Shown: positions 22,636 through 34,733, counted from the first letter of the stretch. The stretch is 64,000 nucleotides of DNA from Mermis nigrescens (GCA_036768485.1 JAVLUZ010000142.1:5968006-6032005); one strand, 5' to 3'. Notes: a model not told the origin generated them from the letters alone. Translations and numbers: made by a program.

Positions 22636-24607
22636 GTTACATATCATAGGTAGCGCGATAGCGCTACCTATAATATACCTACTTGACCACCTGTTTTCTT
22701 ATATATTTATCACAGCGAGTGCGAATTTTGTGTCCCCCCCTCACGGCAACAACGGCACATACCTGGGAAGTGCGGTTTTTCAAGCGATAGATAATTATAT
22801 AACTCAATGTACCATTTTCTATCTTTTTACACTCAATACCGAGTTAGCAATGAGTGTGTAAAGTGTAAACCGAAAAATCAAATAATTTGCGGAGGGCCAA
22901 GTTTTTTTAAATGTTGCCTTCGAGCTGTAGATTACGAATCTGACCTTAAAATTTCTTCACGCTAAATGGTTGTTGCACAAAAATGTAAAGTATACGGGTT
23001 TTTTACTCTTTGCGTGTTTTCAGCTTATTTAACTCAATTTTGGTTTCTGCACAGTCCAATTGGTCTTATAGTGTAGACGGTTACAATATTTCGAAACTTA
23101 AATTTTTTTTAAACTTTTTTAATGCAATATTTCACGATCTGTGATCGTTTTAGTGTAAAGGGACCGAGACGAAAAAGGAAATTTCTTCAGCTACTCCGCT
23201 AAGTAGGTAGAACATGCTAATTATGCTTAAAATGTGCCCTGACCTTAGCGTTACAGATCCTAGTTTATTTTGTTTCTATACACCCAATATTGCGTTATTA
23301 GCATAAGTGTAAAGTTTACACTGAGAAGCACTTTTCCGCCCAGAGCTTTGGGTTTCAAACAATTTGCGGAGGGCCAATTTCATTTTTAAAAATGTTGTCC
23401 CCGAGCTGTAGATTACGAATGTGACATTAAAATTTCTTCACACTCAATGGTTGTTGCACAAAAGTGTAAAGTATACGGGTTTTTTTACTGTTAGCGTGTC
23501 CTCTGATCTAACTCAATTTTGGTTTCTGTGAAGTCCAATTGATTTTATAATGTAGAGAATATCTCAAAAGGTAAAAATTTTTCCTCTTTTAATGCAATAT
23601 TTCTTGATCTGTGATCATTTTAGTGTAAAGGGTTCGAGACGAAAAAAGAAATTTCTTTAGCTACTTGCACCCCCAGAATTTCAGCGCTGCCCACCTATGG
23701 ATATATGGCTTAAAATATTAAATAAAAGAAGGGAACTAGCAAAGAAAAATGCCCCGATGGAACAAAAAAGGTAAATATACTTGAATTTCTTCATTGTTAA
23801 GGATGTAAAAGGAGAGGACTAGGGAAAATTACCTTATATGGACAGAAGCCATAGGAATGTGCTAAACTGTTAGACTTCCCTAAACAACGCAAAAATCGAA
23901 GTATATTCTGCAGCCTAAGCGTGTTTCTGCAGATTTTCCGCAGTAATTTCGATCACGATGGTGAGTATTTTGATTACTTAATTTTGGGAAAAATTAAAGA
24001 AATTTTTTGTCGTTTTTCATGCAAACTATTGAGTTGGCCATGTAGTTGTAAAGTTTATACTATTATCTTTTACGTTTAGAACATTGTAGAAGGTCAAGAT
24101 TTCATTAAATAAATAATACATTGATTATTTTGACCTTTTGAACAATTTCCCCGCCACCGTTTTTTTAGCCGATCCGTAATAGCTGCAGTAAGAAACTTTA
24201 CATACACCTAGCTTATGACTTCTTGTCTTTACACCTGCAAAATGAAATAATATAATATATAAAACAATATTTACAAAATAATATATGCTGTATCTTTATT
24301 TCGTCTCTCAAAAAACGGTGGCGGGGAAATTGTTGAAAAGGTTCATATTTAACAGTCATGGAAGTGTCTCCAGTGCTCTTTTGCGAAACACTTGAGAACG
24401 TTTTGTGACTACACCCTCATTTTTCACAGGCCACAGAATATACTTCGATTTTTACGTTGTTTAGGGGAAGTGTGACTGTTTAGCACATTCCTATGGCTTT
24501 TGCGCATATAGGGTAATTTTCCATAGTCGCCTCCTTTTACATCCTTAATAAGAAGAAATTCAAGTATAATTACCTTTTTTGCTCTTCGGAGCATTTTCCT
24601 TTGCTAG
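22636..24607 (+). repeat. GTGTAAA array block, right arm of block 1 (with G2)
   Basis: Starts at the palindromic tip AGGTAGCGCGATAGCGCTACC, written here as GGTAGCGCGATAGCGCTACC. It continues with CACAGCGAGTGCG and ACAACGGCACA text and two units of a roughly 475 bp tandem repeat (landmark AATTTGCGGAGGGCCAA at 22884 and 23361). Then comes a fragment of an A-family terminus (GCTGCCCACCTATGG) and the long-TIR element G2. The same order recurs at 42297-44990. Non-coding. Confidence 0.8.
23736..24607. mobile_element. Long-TIR element, family G, copy G2
   Basis: Left end CTAGCAAAGAAAAATGCCCC and right end mirroring it to CTTTGCTAG. TIRs of about 200 bp contain GGATGTAAAAGGAG and AAATCGAAGTATATTCTG. 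The interior (23,940-24,420) includes a second inverted pair around CCCCGCCACCGTTTTTT (about 24151) and AAAAAACGGTGGCGGGG (about 24311), so a small foldback sits inside G2. Confidence 0.85.
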
Positions 24608-25078
24608 TTATTCATTGTTTTTCATGAAGTTCCGCCAAATTCAATAATAAATCAAACAATATATAACTAATAACTATATCTTTTCCCGTATTTTTACCAT
24701 ATTATTGCCTGCTTTGACCTCTTATCTCCCGAAAGGTTCCCTTGGAGTGCCCAAACCTCTAAAATACTAAATTACTCCTCCTAATTACTGCATATTCCTT
24801 TAACATTTTGCTATGAATGGTGTTTGTTTCTAAGAAAATATCGCCTTAAGTCTTATCGCTCCAATTATTTTCGAATTCGCCCTGTTGTATCTCTCTGATT
24901 CATCTTTTTCCTGCAATGTTCTGATTCATTACTACAGTCTCGTGTGGAATTTCACCCAGAAATTCAAGAATTTACAGTTAGAAGGGAGAAAAATGTAAAA
25001 TATGATACAAATCATGTTTTCCATATTTAGCATTGTGCTCTCAAGTCATTATTTTTTTACATTATTATATAATTCCAG
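24608..25078. other. Stretch with nothing recognised
   Basis: Non-repetitive AT-rich sequence between G2 and the first putative P4-ATPase exon. It is presumably intron. No exon of the flippase upstream region was found here. Confidence 0.4.
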
Positions 25079-25197
25079 GATTCTACTTTTCTGCNNNNNN
25101 NNNNNNNNNNNNNNNNNNNNNNNNNNNNNNNNNNNNNNNNNNNNNNNNNNNNNNNNNNNNNNNNNNNNNNNNNNNNNNNNNNNNNNNNNNNNNNCAA
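25079..25197 (+). CDS. Putative P4-ATPase exon interrupted by the gap
   Basis: An acceptor ATAATTCCAG precedes GATTCTACTTTTCTGC, and after the Ns CAA is followed by a good donor GTGAGC (25198). The following exon needs one leading base, which this exon could supply. The visible sequence is too short to identify, so this is inferred from the splice signals and position. Confidence 0.35.
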
Positions 25198-28100
25198 GTG
25201 AGCAAATGAATAATTAATTCTTCAAACATTTAGAACCGAAAAGGGTAGATTGCGAATAAATTATATTCCTTGTTTCAAGTTATTTTTATATTCTCAACAA
25301 TCAATATGTCTCGAAATGTGTATTCATCTTAAGGGTAGCGACGTGCATAAATACAAAAATGCAATGTTTGAACTGTAGGTTTCGTTCCTAAGAAATGTAT
25401 GGATAAACCGGCGTACTATCTTTGCTCGCTTGTTTGAGCAGCATACTTTTCGTTATTTAACAACATTTTTCAAAATATGTTATTTGATCGTTTTGTGTGA
25501 ATTAAAAACGGCTACGAACGTTTTGTTTTTCCCTAAACGACTAAATCTCATGAGTTGACCCTATTTATTATCTTATTATTTATTTTTTGTTCCATCTGGC
25601 AGGCGTAGTATGGTCAAACGGACGAGAAGGTGGCTTATTTTTGATGGGTAACGCTATTTACACGTATGTTGTTGTCACAGTTTGTTTGAAAGCTGGCCTC
25701 GAATTGGACGCCTGGACTTGGGTACGCGACCATGTTTTCATCATTTAGCAATTTTTCAAATTCAGGAGCATTCACTCCTATTAATCTTCCAGTTTGTTAC
25801 TTATTTCATATTTAAAACAGCACTGCTTTCGCTCGGCGGGCATGGAAGAGTAATAGATAGATAAATTGGTTATCAGAGATAACCTATCAGTGTATACTTC
25901 AGATTCAAACACTAGTTGATTCAAGTGTATTTTCTGGTTGGTATGAATTCGGCTCAAACTTTGAAGTGTAACACTTGTGTGTCAAAGATGAGCATACAAT
26001 TACAAGATAATTTAGTAGATTTTGATTTCTGGCACACATACATAGTACATGATATTTGTCTCGAAGTCGTCTTTTTGTTACGGGGATCTGTCATGCCGCT
26101 ATTTGGGGAAGCATTGGAGCTTGGATACTATTTATCATGTAAGTTTTATGCTGAACATCATGGGGGTCAATTTTTATTCTACAACCTGTTACTCGTCCTT
26201 TTAGAATATACGCCAATATTTGGCCGCTTTTGCCTATTGGACCTGAAATGGCAGGAATGGTATGTGGGTGCATTATTGCTGTTTTATATTTTTCAGGTTT
26301 ACAATCGTATTTGTGCAAATGATTTCGTCCAAAAAATTTTCTGCATGGTTTTCAGGACTTTTACAAACTGTTATGATCTGCTCTAGCATATCGTTATAAT
26401 TATAATGTGCTGTTTCAGGACAAGATGCTATTTAGCAGCAGCGTTTTCTGGATGGGCCTGCTCCTAATTCCCATTGCAGTATTGTTTATCGACTGTGTAT
26501 ATAAAATAGTAAGGTCATAAAATATCATGCGCCTTTATTTTACATTTTTGATTTACCTTACCCCTTTATTGTGCTGAAGAATTTATGACACTTTTTCAAA
26601 GCAGTCATACAAATCCTTATATTTACGCACATATATCAAATTACATGGCATTTGGACGATAACATCACCCGCTTAGTTGTTGTACTACTGCAGTGTTTTT
26701 TATGGATTCCATCGAAAGGATAATTTCGACTTTCTTATTTTTTTTGTCATTTTTTGGAGACATTTTTCCTCGAGCTTATCAACTTCTATCAAATGTTGAA
26801 TGTTTGGCCCGTTGGTGAGTTCAGGCATAAATATATGTGATGACTCAACATTTTGGGAGGGGTTAATCGGTCATTTTAAGGGGAGAAATGAATGACTTTC
26901 TTAAAAAAGCTTTTGAAAAAATTTTTCGCTTCATCCCCCAAAATTTACATGTTGTGCATGTCTTCCAATAGCTTTTTTGCGTTAAACTTACTGACTCGAG
27001 AAACAGTTTTGCAGAGTAAGAAGAACCTTATTCAAAACGATTGCCGACGAAGTTCGCGAATTAGAAATGTCTCACTTGGACCCTTCTATCATATTGCCTA
27101 AGCTTGCTCGAACCAGGTACGTTTTTCTTTTCTTCATCTCGAATCCAGTTTGTACAGTAAAGGCAAAATAGCTCAAATGCAATGGAATTTTTAATCTCAA
27201 GTTTTACAGCGTAAAACTTGTGCCCCCGCTTCTTACAGTAACTCAGAAGTATAACAATTTAAATTTGCAACATTTTCTTGATTAAAAAGGTAATTTTTAT
27301 ATTATATATCGACTAGTTTTCGGTTTTCTGACAAAATGCATTCATGTTCATGAATGATTCAGTATGCAGGCGAAGAGTTGATTTGCAACAAGCGTCTGTG
27401 ATGCTCGTTTTGTTCTGCTCATATTTTTCTTTACTTTGTCTCCTTAGTTTCATGGTACCTTGTAGCCAACCGTATGCGGGGCTTTATCACTCATCATTTC
27501 ATTATTTAAGGTGTTATATTAGTAAGTGCGATAGAGCTACTCATATTGTACATTCAGTCTGCATTTCATACAACAATGCAAAAAGGTTTTGTATTAAACC
27601 CTCTTGTGATTTTGGGAGATGCACCGTTTCGCTTGAAAATTTCTGAACTTGATTCAGAAAATCTGACTCATTCACTTAAATTCCCAGTCAGTCGCTCTTT
27701 AAAATTTTTTATTTTTATTTTTAAATCTGCCGGTTTATCTAAATTGAAGATGCTCAAAACAGGTATGTATTTCATTCAATAAAATGAAATTTGAATCTCA
27801 TTCATACATGCAAACGGCCAAAAGTTCTGGGAGGGGGTTAAACCAAGTTTCGGGGGTAGGGGGGTAAATGAGTAATTTATATTGAATTTGTTGTATTCTA
27901 TTCTTCATGAATATTTAAATTCGCACACACTGTTAAATAATAAGGGCGATAGAATGACCTGCAACACCAAATATCTACGAAATAATGGAAGAAAAGTGTC
28001 TGGATGAATGAATTGAACAGACTCTTACGCAAAAAATCAGTGTATGCACTTGAAATTGAACTCATAGGTGTCGATTGACGCTTCAGATGCTTCAAGCATC

Positions 28101-31100
28101 CGAAAATGGCCTGAGGGGGGTATGCTCTTCAAAAGTCCTGGTATGGAGGATAGCTTCTCGAACCCCTTCCAGCGTGCATATGTCTTCTTATTCCATTGTA
28201 TGTATAGTATTTTAAAAGGATGAAAAGACTGGAATAGGCTTTTAAGTCATCAAAACTGCTTACTAGGACCTCCGTTCACTGTATTATGACCTTTTCAATT
28301 ACCACCTCTGACCATTTCTTCCTGGCTTATCTATACAACGTGATCGGATATACTATCCATTCACTCCTTTTAATTTTGCTTGTGGCCTCCTATGGGACTA
28401 CTTTGCCTTAACTAAAATACTGAATAAAAACAGCGAGACACGTGCTGTTAATCCGAGCTTAACTTAACTTAACACGTAATTACTAACGATCAGGACGGTG
28501 AGTATTTTTTGAAAGGCTAAAAGCTTAATGAGACTGGCAAAAAGAGACATCTGTGCCTACAAAAATTATTTATTAAATTTATTTTCTTTCGTATTATTCA
28601 TCCTGATCTGGTAATTACTTCACTGATCTCGCTGACACCGCACATCGGAGTGCCTTTGCTTGTTGTTTGCTTTTATTTGGCTAAATAGTCGTGCATGTCT
28701 TGCTTAATGCCTTTCACCCTTTTATTACCAAAGTGAAGTGTGCACATCAAATCGTATCTTTAGTTTAATTGTCGTGGCGCTTGTTGTATTTTTCTTTTTT
28801 TTCTGATTGTTCGGTCGGGTCAGAACTTACGAAGTTTCCTCGCCTCCATCGCCTTCTACACAAATCAGTCAGCTAGAAAATGGCTCTAGTACCAATGAAC
28901 CAATCGATCCGATTAATGAATTTTTTAGGCTCAGGTGCGTCCGATGCCTACTCGTTTATTTCTTGTTGTGTATTACGATAAGGTCTTGAGGAAGCAAATT
29001 TGTCAATATTTTGGGAACGGGTTGGAAAAACGGTCATGAGTACGAGCATAATTTTAAAATATTGCATTTATTACAAAAAAGCCGTTCGTCAGTCAATGCA
29101 GAGCAATGTGCAGGCATACATATGCTGCTGGCTGTGCATGCCTAGTTTTTTGCTTCTTTTGGCCCTTGCTTTTATTTTAATTCTGCTGCCTTACAGTAAT
29201 TTGTTTCTTTTTTTGATATTCTCATTCTTTATTTAACTTAAAATCTTATTAAGTTGAATAATTTTTGTTTGATATTGTTACTTTACGTCCTGGTGTAGTA
29301 TTTTATTGTTGCACCTTTCAGGCTGTCTGAAACAGCACGACTTTTGCGGCACGCTTTTTCATTCAAAAGGACAACTTCAATAGCCGATGTAGCGCAAGAA
29401 ACGCAACGTAATTTTCTCCTTTTTTTACATATTTACTGGATTTATCGATTTCCTCGGCCATTTGCAAAACATGTATCGATAGAATTTTTCATTTTCTTCT
29501 TAACTTACCTTTTTAATCCTACGTTTTTTTGTTCCTTACTGGATTAATCGCGATTATAAACAAAATAAAAATTAATTTATAGTAATCTAAAAATTTTAAT
29601 ATCATTCATAGAATAGCTTGCTTTGAAATCCGGTCTTTTCGTAACATTTAGAATTGTTCATCTTTATCCGGAGATCAAGGCTAAATATCATTTTTACCTT
29701 CACAATAGCCCTACTCTAAAAAAGGCTTTGATTTGATTCCTAATAAAAATTGAAGATTGGCTAAAGCAGTCAATTTTTTCCATCCAAAATCTTTTGCATT
29801 TTGTACGTGAACATTGCGTAAATTCTTAAGACTTCATAAGAAAAACTATCAGAGCCATCATTCTTCGGCTAAAAAAGGATTTATTAAATAATAAGCTTAG
29901 AAACTTTAAAAGTACCAACAAACTTGAAAACACGAAACACTACTTATGTACTAGTCATTGCAAAACAACGTGTATTGCATGCCATTCTTTTTTCCATGAG
30001 ATGTTTTTGATTGTTTTAAAATACGCAAAACTTGATGCAATGTAACTAACTGCTAGATTGAATTTTGTACTACAAGGTGAAAAATTTATGCTTGAAATTA
30101 AGTTTCAGAAAACTTATTTTGAGTAGGAAAAATTTAGAAAATTCTCACACCGTAGACTTCGGACATGCACAGAATTAGGAAAGCAGACTTTGTCGAACGA
30201 TTCTGACCGTTCGGGTCATTTCTTGCAGAAATTTTTTCACTAAAATATCGTGACAGAATTTTTTAGTGCAATAATTTTCTTTTTTCCGTTTTCCCATTGT
30301 ATCTCATAAATGATTCAAAATTGCTGTAAACCTCAAACATATATTTAACGCATTAATGAGTTTCCGCATTTTAAAATCATTTTTCGCTTTAGAACGGGAT
30401 GAGAGAAATGTTGAAGGAAGCAAAACTATGGTTTATTTATATATGGCAGTGTCGAGATTCTAGGGTCGAAAATTCTTTAATGCTTAGAAATGGGCTAAAC
30501 GAAGTGGTAAGTGGTGGAAGGGCGAAAAACACTATTTTTAAACGTTTCTCATTCAGCTTTATTACTTGACATAAAAAACCGCGGAAAATCATATAAAATC
30601 TAAAAATGAGGCTCGTGGGGGTAACTCTAAGGTGCCCAAACCACCCCTACGCCTGTGTGGTCTTATCGCATAAAAACATTCGTGTAGGCTAGTCGTTTTC
30701 GTAATTATTTAGCTTTCAAGGGGAGATGATTGAAACTGAGTAAAGTTGGGTTTTTTCGCCATTATAGGACTATTTCATTCTTCCATTGAAATTTTTGCAT
30801 TTTTCGCAATATTCTTCTAGACTGGAAGTTGTGAAATAATTTTGGATAAAGCAATCATTAATCAACCTGTCTGTTGGATAAGTTTGGATTGAACATGATT
30901 CTTAAGAACTTTAATCGACAATGAATTTACAGTCTACGATAGTTATGAACATATGTGGGCAGCAAGAAAATGCTGGGGAGGGTCAAGATGGGTGAAATTA
31001 CCAAAAATGTTACTAAAAATAGAATTCTGTGGGTCTACAGTAATCTGGGGGTACAACCTCCCACGCCCATGCGTGGTTATGAATCAGCTCAATGTACGCA

Positions 31101-32320
31101 ATTGCAATAAGATTTTGGTTCTTAGTGGCTGAAATTTTTAAACGGGGAAACACAAGCTTATGTGAAACAGACTGTAGTGCAGAAAAAAATCTAAACTTCA
31201 TCTAGTAAGCATTAGCGGTTTAAAACGGACTAACATTAGCAGCTATATATTATATCACATTATGATTAATTATACAATTATATTATGTTAATTTTATTTA
31301 AAATTTTAATCTGAAAATTCTGAAAACTCTTTTAATATGGGATTAAATTTCTCAGCTAATATACATAAGTGCCTCCAAACATTATATAAAAGTCGCAGCT
31401 CTTAACAAAATGCAAAAATGCAGAGGTACGAGCATACATGGGCAGCAAGATAATTCTGGGGGGGGTGAAATCGCCAAAAAATTTTACAAAAAATAGAAGT
31501 CTGGGGTCTACAGTAATCTGTGGATGGTTTCGATCGACTTCTGCCGGTTGTATACCCCCAGACCACCCACGGCCATGTGGGGATACGAGGATTGTGTAGA
31601 GGTGTGATAGACTGTTCTCCCTTTTGTAACGCCATAAATTAATATAGGCTCATCACAATGTAGTCTGCGTTAAGTCTCACGAGTCATCTAATTATTTTGT
31701 GTGATTTTGAATTACTTAAGTATGGTTCTGTGAGTTAATGTATCGTTGTTCAATAGAAGTATCTCGAAGAAAAGATTACTACGTAAAGTGATCATAATAA
31801 TAAAGGTCTATTGCATAAGGTAACTAGTTCACATCTCGCGACTTATGGCTTGACTATTTTTGAAACGTTAGATCTAGTGGATATGTCCCTGATCATATGT
31901 GGACATTCTGATATGAAAAACTTTAAAGCAACCCAAAAAATTGATGGAAAAGGGCAAGACACAACACATCAATTGTGATGTTTCTCATCATGCTATATCC
32001 GATGGCGTAAAAAAATAATAGCAAAACTTTCAGAGACGGACTTCTGGGGGTCTGGTCGATTTTGCAAGAATTTGTCAGTGCCCGGTTTTCTGATGTTCAA
32101 ACCCCATACTGGCCATGCTGATATATATTTAGCTGATTATATATAGTATTTAATTGCATTCCTTGAATCTTTGTTTTCGAAATAAAATTTCACAATATTA
32201 TTATATTATCCATTTATTTTAGGCGGTTACGCGTTTTCACAAGAGGAAAATGGTGTTGTAACGCAGTCGCAGATTGTGCGAGCGTACGATTCGACAAAAG
32301 CCAAACCTGAAGGTCGATAA
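25079..32320 (+). CDS. ATP8A-type phospholipid flippase (P4-ATPase), C-terminal exons (gene span)
   Basis: Exons at (25079-25197, broken by the gap), 25603-25721, 26086-26138, 26205-26259, 26419-26513, 27021-27116, optional 28824-28934, 29322-29407 and 32223-32320. The product matches the end of animal ATP8A1/ATP8A2: YTYVVVTVCLKAGLE (TM8), AIWGSIGAW...IWPLLPIGPEM (TM9 and loop), FWMGLLLIPIAVLFIDCVYK (TM10), then a cytosolic tail ending GYAFSQEENGVVTQS and VRAYDST. In this family the GYAFS motif belongs to the C-terminal autoinhibitory region, and the enzyme flips phosphatidylserine/ethanolamine to the cytosolic leaflet with a CDC50 partner. The P-type catalytic motifs (DKTGT and others) are not in the window; the upstream part must lie in the gap or be missing. 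Introns contain MITEs (B1, B2 and degraded A copies). Confidence 0.9.
25095..25194. other. Assembly gap (100 N)
   Basis: Exactly 100 N, the usual placeholder for a gap of unknown size. It falls where the upstream exons of the flippase gene should be, so real coding sequence is probably missing. Confidence 0.98.
25603..25721 (+). CDS. P4-ATPase exon: TM8 region
   Basis: Acceptor TTCCATCTGGCAG, donor TGG|GTACGC. It encodes VVWSNGREGGLFLMGNAIYT then YVVVTVCLKAGLELDAWTW, aligning with the ATP8A segment ending SSWTW. It starts with the last two bases of a split codon and ends in phase 0. Confidence 0.92.
26086..26138 (+). CDS. P4-ATPase exon: first half of TM9
   Basis: Encodes (IC)HAAIWGSIGAWILFI plus two bases, matching HIAIWGSIALWVVFF of ATP8A. 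The donor is AT|GTAAGT. The acceptor is anomalous: in the required frame the exon would begin after TTGTTACGGGG, which does not end in AG. The only nearby AG (26065-26066) gives the wrong phase. Confidence 0.8.
26205..26259 (+). CDS. P4-ATPase exon: end of TM9 and loop
   Basis: Acceptor CTCGTCCTTTTAG, donor ATG|GTATGT. With the preceding two bases it reads (I)IYANIWPLLPIGPEMAGM, collinear with GIYSSLWPAIPMAPDMSGE of ATP8A. 55 bp long. Confidence 0.93.
26419..26513 (+). CDS. P4-ATPase exon: TM10
   Basis: Acceptor GTGCTGTTTCAG. Encodes DKMLFSSSVFWMGLLLIPIA then VLFIDCVYKIV plus two bases. The donor is set at GTAAG|GTCATA, not at the stronger-looking ATA|GTAAGG, because only this site pairs with a canonical AG acceptor and keeps the reading KIVRRT. 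Confidence 0.9.
27021..27116 (+). CDS. P4-ATPase exon: start of cytosolic tail
   Basis: Acceptor AGAGTAAG|AAGAACC. Reads RRTLFKTIADEVRELEMSHL then DPSIILPKLART, matching KRTAFKTLVEEVQELEAKSQ of ATP8A. Donor AG|GTACGT, phase 2. Confidence 0.9.
28824..28934 (+). CDS. P4-ATPase optional (cassette) exon
   Basis: Acceptor GGTCGGGTCAG, donor CTCAG|GTGCGT. The exon is 111 bp, enters with one leading base and leaves with two, so it can be included or skipped without changing frame. It encodes 37 residues beginning TYEVSSPPSPSTQISQ and ending INEFFRL, Ser/Pro-rich and without membrane segments. No counterpart is known to me in mammalian ATP8A. It would insert phosphorylatable sequence in the C-terminal tail. 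Confidence 0.55.
29322..29407 (+). CDS. P4-ATPase exon: tail segment
   Basis: Acceptor TTGCACCTTTCAG, donor CAAC|GTAATT. Encodes (R)LSETARLLRHAFSFKRTTS then IADVAQETQ plus one base, aligning with SLTERAQLLKNVFKK of ATP8A. It joins either to the exon ending 27116 or to the cassette exon; both leave two bases. Confidence 0.88.
29408..30442. other. Intron stretch, nothing recognised
   Basis: AT-rich intron of the flippase gene. No repeat family or exon recognised. Confidence 0.4.
30443..30660 (+). mobile_element. Family A copy, strongly degraded
   Basis: Retains the core words GAAGTGGTAAGTGGTGGAAG, CACTATTTTTAAACGTTTCT and the end CCCCTACGCCTGTGTGG. Both the start and the middle are eroded, so the copy is old. 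Confidence 0.6.
30950..31075 (+). mobile_element. hAT-like MITE, family B, copy B1
   Basis: First copy of a shorter relative of family A. It shares the termini (CATATGTGGGCAGC ... CCCATGCGTG) but has a different interior with AATGTTACTAAAAATAGAAT and GGGTCTACAGTAATCTG. It is 126 bp, in an intron of the flippase gene, with a perfect duplication GTTATGAA at 30942-30949 and 31076-31083. Confidence 0.92.
31433..31580 (+). mobile_element. hAT-like MITE, family B, copy B2
   Basis: CATACATGGGCAGC to GGCCATGTGG, with the CTACAGTAATCTG motif at 31509. Flanks GGTACGAG (31425-31432) and GATACGAG (right) indicate an 8 bp duplication with one change. Confidence 0.85.
31895..32135 (+). mobile_element. Family A copy, strongly degraded
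   Basis: CATATGTGGACATTCTG start, GATGTTTCTCATCATGCTAT core, TATCCGATGGCG, and ACTGGCCATGCTG end. Only the order of motifs identifies it. Confidence 0.45.
32223..32320 (+). CDS. P4-ATPase last exon with GYAFS motif
   Basis: Acceptor TTATTTTAG. The first two bases complete an Arg codon, then GYAFSQEENGVVTQSQIVRA and YDSTKAKPEGR, followed by TAA (32318-32320). This matches the extreme C-terminus of ATP8A (GYAFSQDENGIVSQSEVIRA). Confidence 0.95.
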
Positions 32321-32964
32321 AACTTAAACGGATATTCGAGATCTCGGAGATTCTATTCTTCGTTCATTTCGTATATTTTATATATGTGTAGGTTCTCTCT
32401 CTTCTTAAGCTTTAATGTTTTAACCTTTGAATAGATCCAGGAGGGATTATATTGTGCATGACCGTTTAAACTTAAATCCGTGAGACAAACTATTCCGCTC
32501 GCTGCTTTGAGAATAAGCAAAAATTTCAAGATATTTTTTAGAGGAATCGTCGCGTCATTCGTTGGTTGGTTTAACAGAACAACAGAATTAACGGTGCAAA
32601 ATTTTGTTTCGTATGCTTAATTTGTCTTTAAGCTTATTTATTGTTAGTTGTTCATATGAAATGTGTGCATAATCAACATTAAAATTCATATTTACAACTG
32701 CGATGCAGTTTTTATCTTAATGCCCGCAACAATCCTTATTTAGATTTGTTATTATGGAAAGGAGTTCACGTAATTGTATACCTTAATCTACGACGTAGCC
32801 TCTATTTCGTTGCTAATAATTCATAGGCTAAAGCTCATTGTTTCTTCTGAATCGGTTGATATAATATTTTCAACTACAATTTTCTGTACTGTTTAGGTAC
32901 ATTGAATTCTCTGATTTAATTTACTGAGTTCGTTCGATTTATTTTGCTCACTTGGGTTAAGTAG
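32321..32964. other. 3' flank of the flippase gene
   Basis: Presumed 3' UTR and downstream DNA. No gene recognised. No single polyadenylation signal can be chosen with confidence. Confidence 0.4.
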
Positions 32965-32972
32965 TGTATCAA

Positions 32973-33511
32973 CATGGACGGATTTAAGAAAGTGGGCGAT
33001 CGCCCCCTTCTTAACCCATAAAAATTGGAGAGATTAAGAATGGATATATGATATTCAATGATTTTTGGCCGTCAGTGATCATAATTTATCGAATTTTTCC
33101 GACGCTTCGCGCCTGTTAATACCTTTTAATGACGTTTATTTACTTTTTTCGCGGCCCGGAAGAAAGTGTTTTTGCTTTGGAATAGGTTTTAAAACGATTT
33201 TAAGAGCAGAAAAAGGTTTTTCAGCATAGTTTTCTTCTATTTTCAAGCATAACTTTTAAAAACTTTAACGTTCCACGTCAAATGCAGGAGTAGTAATTCA
33301 AGCTTCTAAACCTTCCGCTTTTTCACGAATTTTCCGGCGCTTAGCCCCATTTTGCGTCAAAGCGATTTAAAATAAAAATATACAGCGCTAAATGTCGGAA
33401 AAATCTATTCTGCAAGTGAAAGGCAAATTTTTGGACCTATTTTCGACTCGACTGTTTCCGAAATTTCGGGTACCGCGCCCCTCCCTTAAAAAAATCCTAA
33501 ATCCGCCACTG
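32973..33511. mobile_element. hAT-like element, family Q, copy Q2
   Basis: 539 bp. Left end CATGGACGGATTTAAGAAAG and right end, on the other strand, CAGTGGCGGATTTAGGATTT. Interior similar in reverse to 6480-6560 (GGCCGTCAGTGATCATAA). It contains several CGCTT(A/C)GC(G/C)CC palindromes. The outer 8-mers match only 5/8. Confidence 0.7.
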
Positions 33512-33573
33512 TTTGTTAACTTCGTATCTTGGTCTCAATTTTAGAATTTGTGGTCTGTACAAATGTCTGATAA

Positions 33574-33732
33574 GCATAGATGGGCAGCAAGGAATTTCTT
33601 GATATGCATTTATGGGCAGCAAGAAAATTCTGGGGGAGGCAAAAATGTTACTCAACATAGAATTCTGGGAGTCTACAGTAATCTGTGGGGGTCTCTGTGT
33701 ACCTTTCAGACCCCCCACCACGCCCATGTCTG
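33574..33732 (+). mobile_element. hAT-like MITE, family B, copy B3
   Basis: The starting terminus appears twice: CATAGATGGGCAGCAAGG at 33576 and CATTTATGGGCAGCAAG at 33607, suggesting an internal duplication or one B element inserted at another's end. Interior and end (CTACAGTAATCTG ... CGCCCATGTCTG) are typical. Flanking 8-mers match 6/8. Confidence 0.75.
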
Positions 33733-33740
33733 CTCATAAT

Positions 33741-34260
33741 GTCACTTCTTTTGTTTTGATGTATATAATTGATTCCTAACGCGGATATTTTACGCAAATT
33801 CTTTCGTTCGCACGAGCTGTGTCCTGTCTGTGCTATTCGCGTCCGTAATGTACTTTTATTTGGATTCCGTTTTTTATGTCAAGCTTTGCATGCTGTTATG
33901 ATATGCCGCGTGTAGCAAATTGGTTTCAGTTGAACTGCGCTTGTCACTTTCAATTCCGGTAATTAAACATGAATAATTTCTAATTGAGGTATGCTGTTCC
34001 GATAACGCAATCTCGACCATAGTAACAGTTGCTTGATCGGTTTCGGATGTCGGCTAAAGGGCTTTTTCACTAGGGTGGCCTCGAAATTGGTAATTAGGTA
34101 GCAGGAAAATTACTTTTTTACGGTTTTTGACTGATTTCAAGCAGTTTCGCATAAAAATTTGAGCTTTGTCCGTGCTTGGCCTCAATATAGTCTCATTTCT
34201 ACGAGAAGATTTTTCTCCTTCTAAGGTCGGTTTCTCAATAAAAGGGCTTGAGAATGCATC
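33741..34260. other. Stretch with nothing recognised
   Basis: No exon, RNA or repeat recognised. A Q-type terminus (CAATGGCGGACACAGAATTT) begins at 34259 but has no visible partner. Confidence 0.35.
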
Positions 34261-34323
34261 AATGGCGGACACAGAATTTTCGTAAGGGGCGGTACCCCAA
34301 CTTTTCCCCAAATAGTCGTAAAC

Positions 34324-34486
34324 TAGTCTGTTTCACACAACTTCGGTCATAAATTTTAAATCTGTCTGACAATAAGCTGACAGATTGCGATTATGGCATT
34401 GATATGATATATAGTTATCTCAACCCCCGGCCTACTGTCGATGGAAATCCTTAGAATTTACGCACGAAATTGTGTGAAACAGACTA
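34324..34486. mobile_element. TIR element, family H, copy H1
   Basis: 163 bp. TAGTCTGTTTCACACAA at the left and its reverse complement TTGTGTGAAACAGACTA at the right. No coding capacity. First of a family defined by the TAGTCTGTT(T/C)CA terminus. Confidence 0.85.
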
Positions 34487-34733
34487 TAGTCATTTAAACC
34501 TCACAAATCTGTCGGGTTAAAGGTTATTCAGACTTTGGGCCTCTTTACTATGCCATTTCTGAAATATATCACTTTTCAAAAAAATGAATTCAGTTGTGTT
34601 ATTCAATTGTCTACATTAAAAAAACAGACTGAATGTAATGAAAACTAATCTCATAACACACTGAATAACACAATATCTTATGAATAATATCACACTTTGA
34701 TATAATATAATAACAGAGCTGGCTTATCACTTA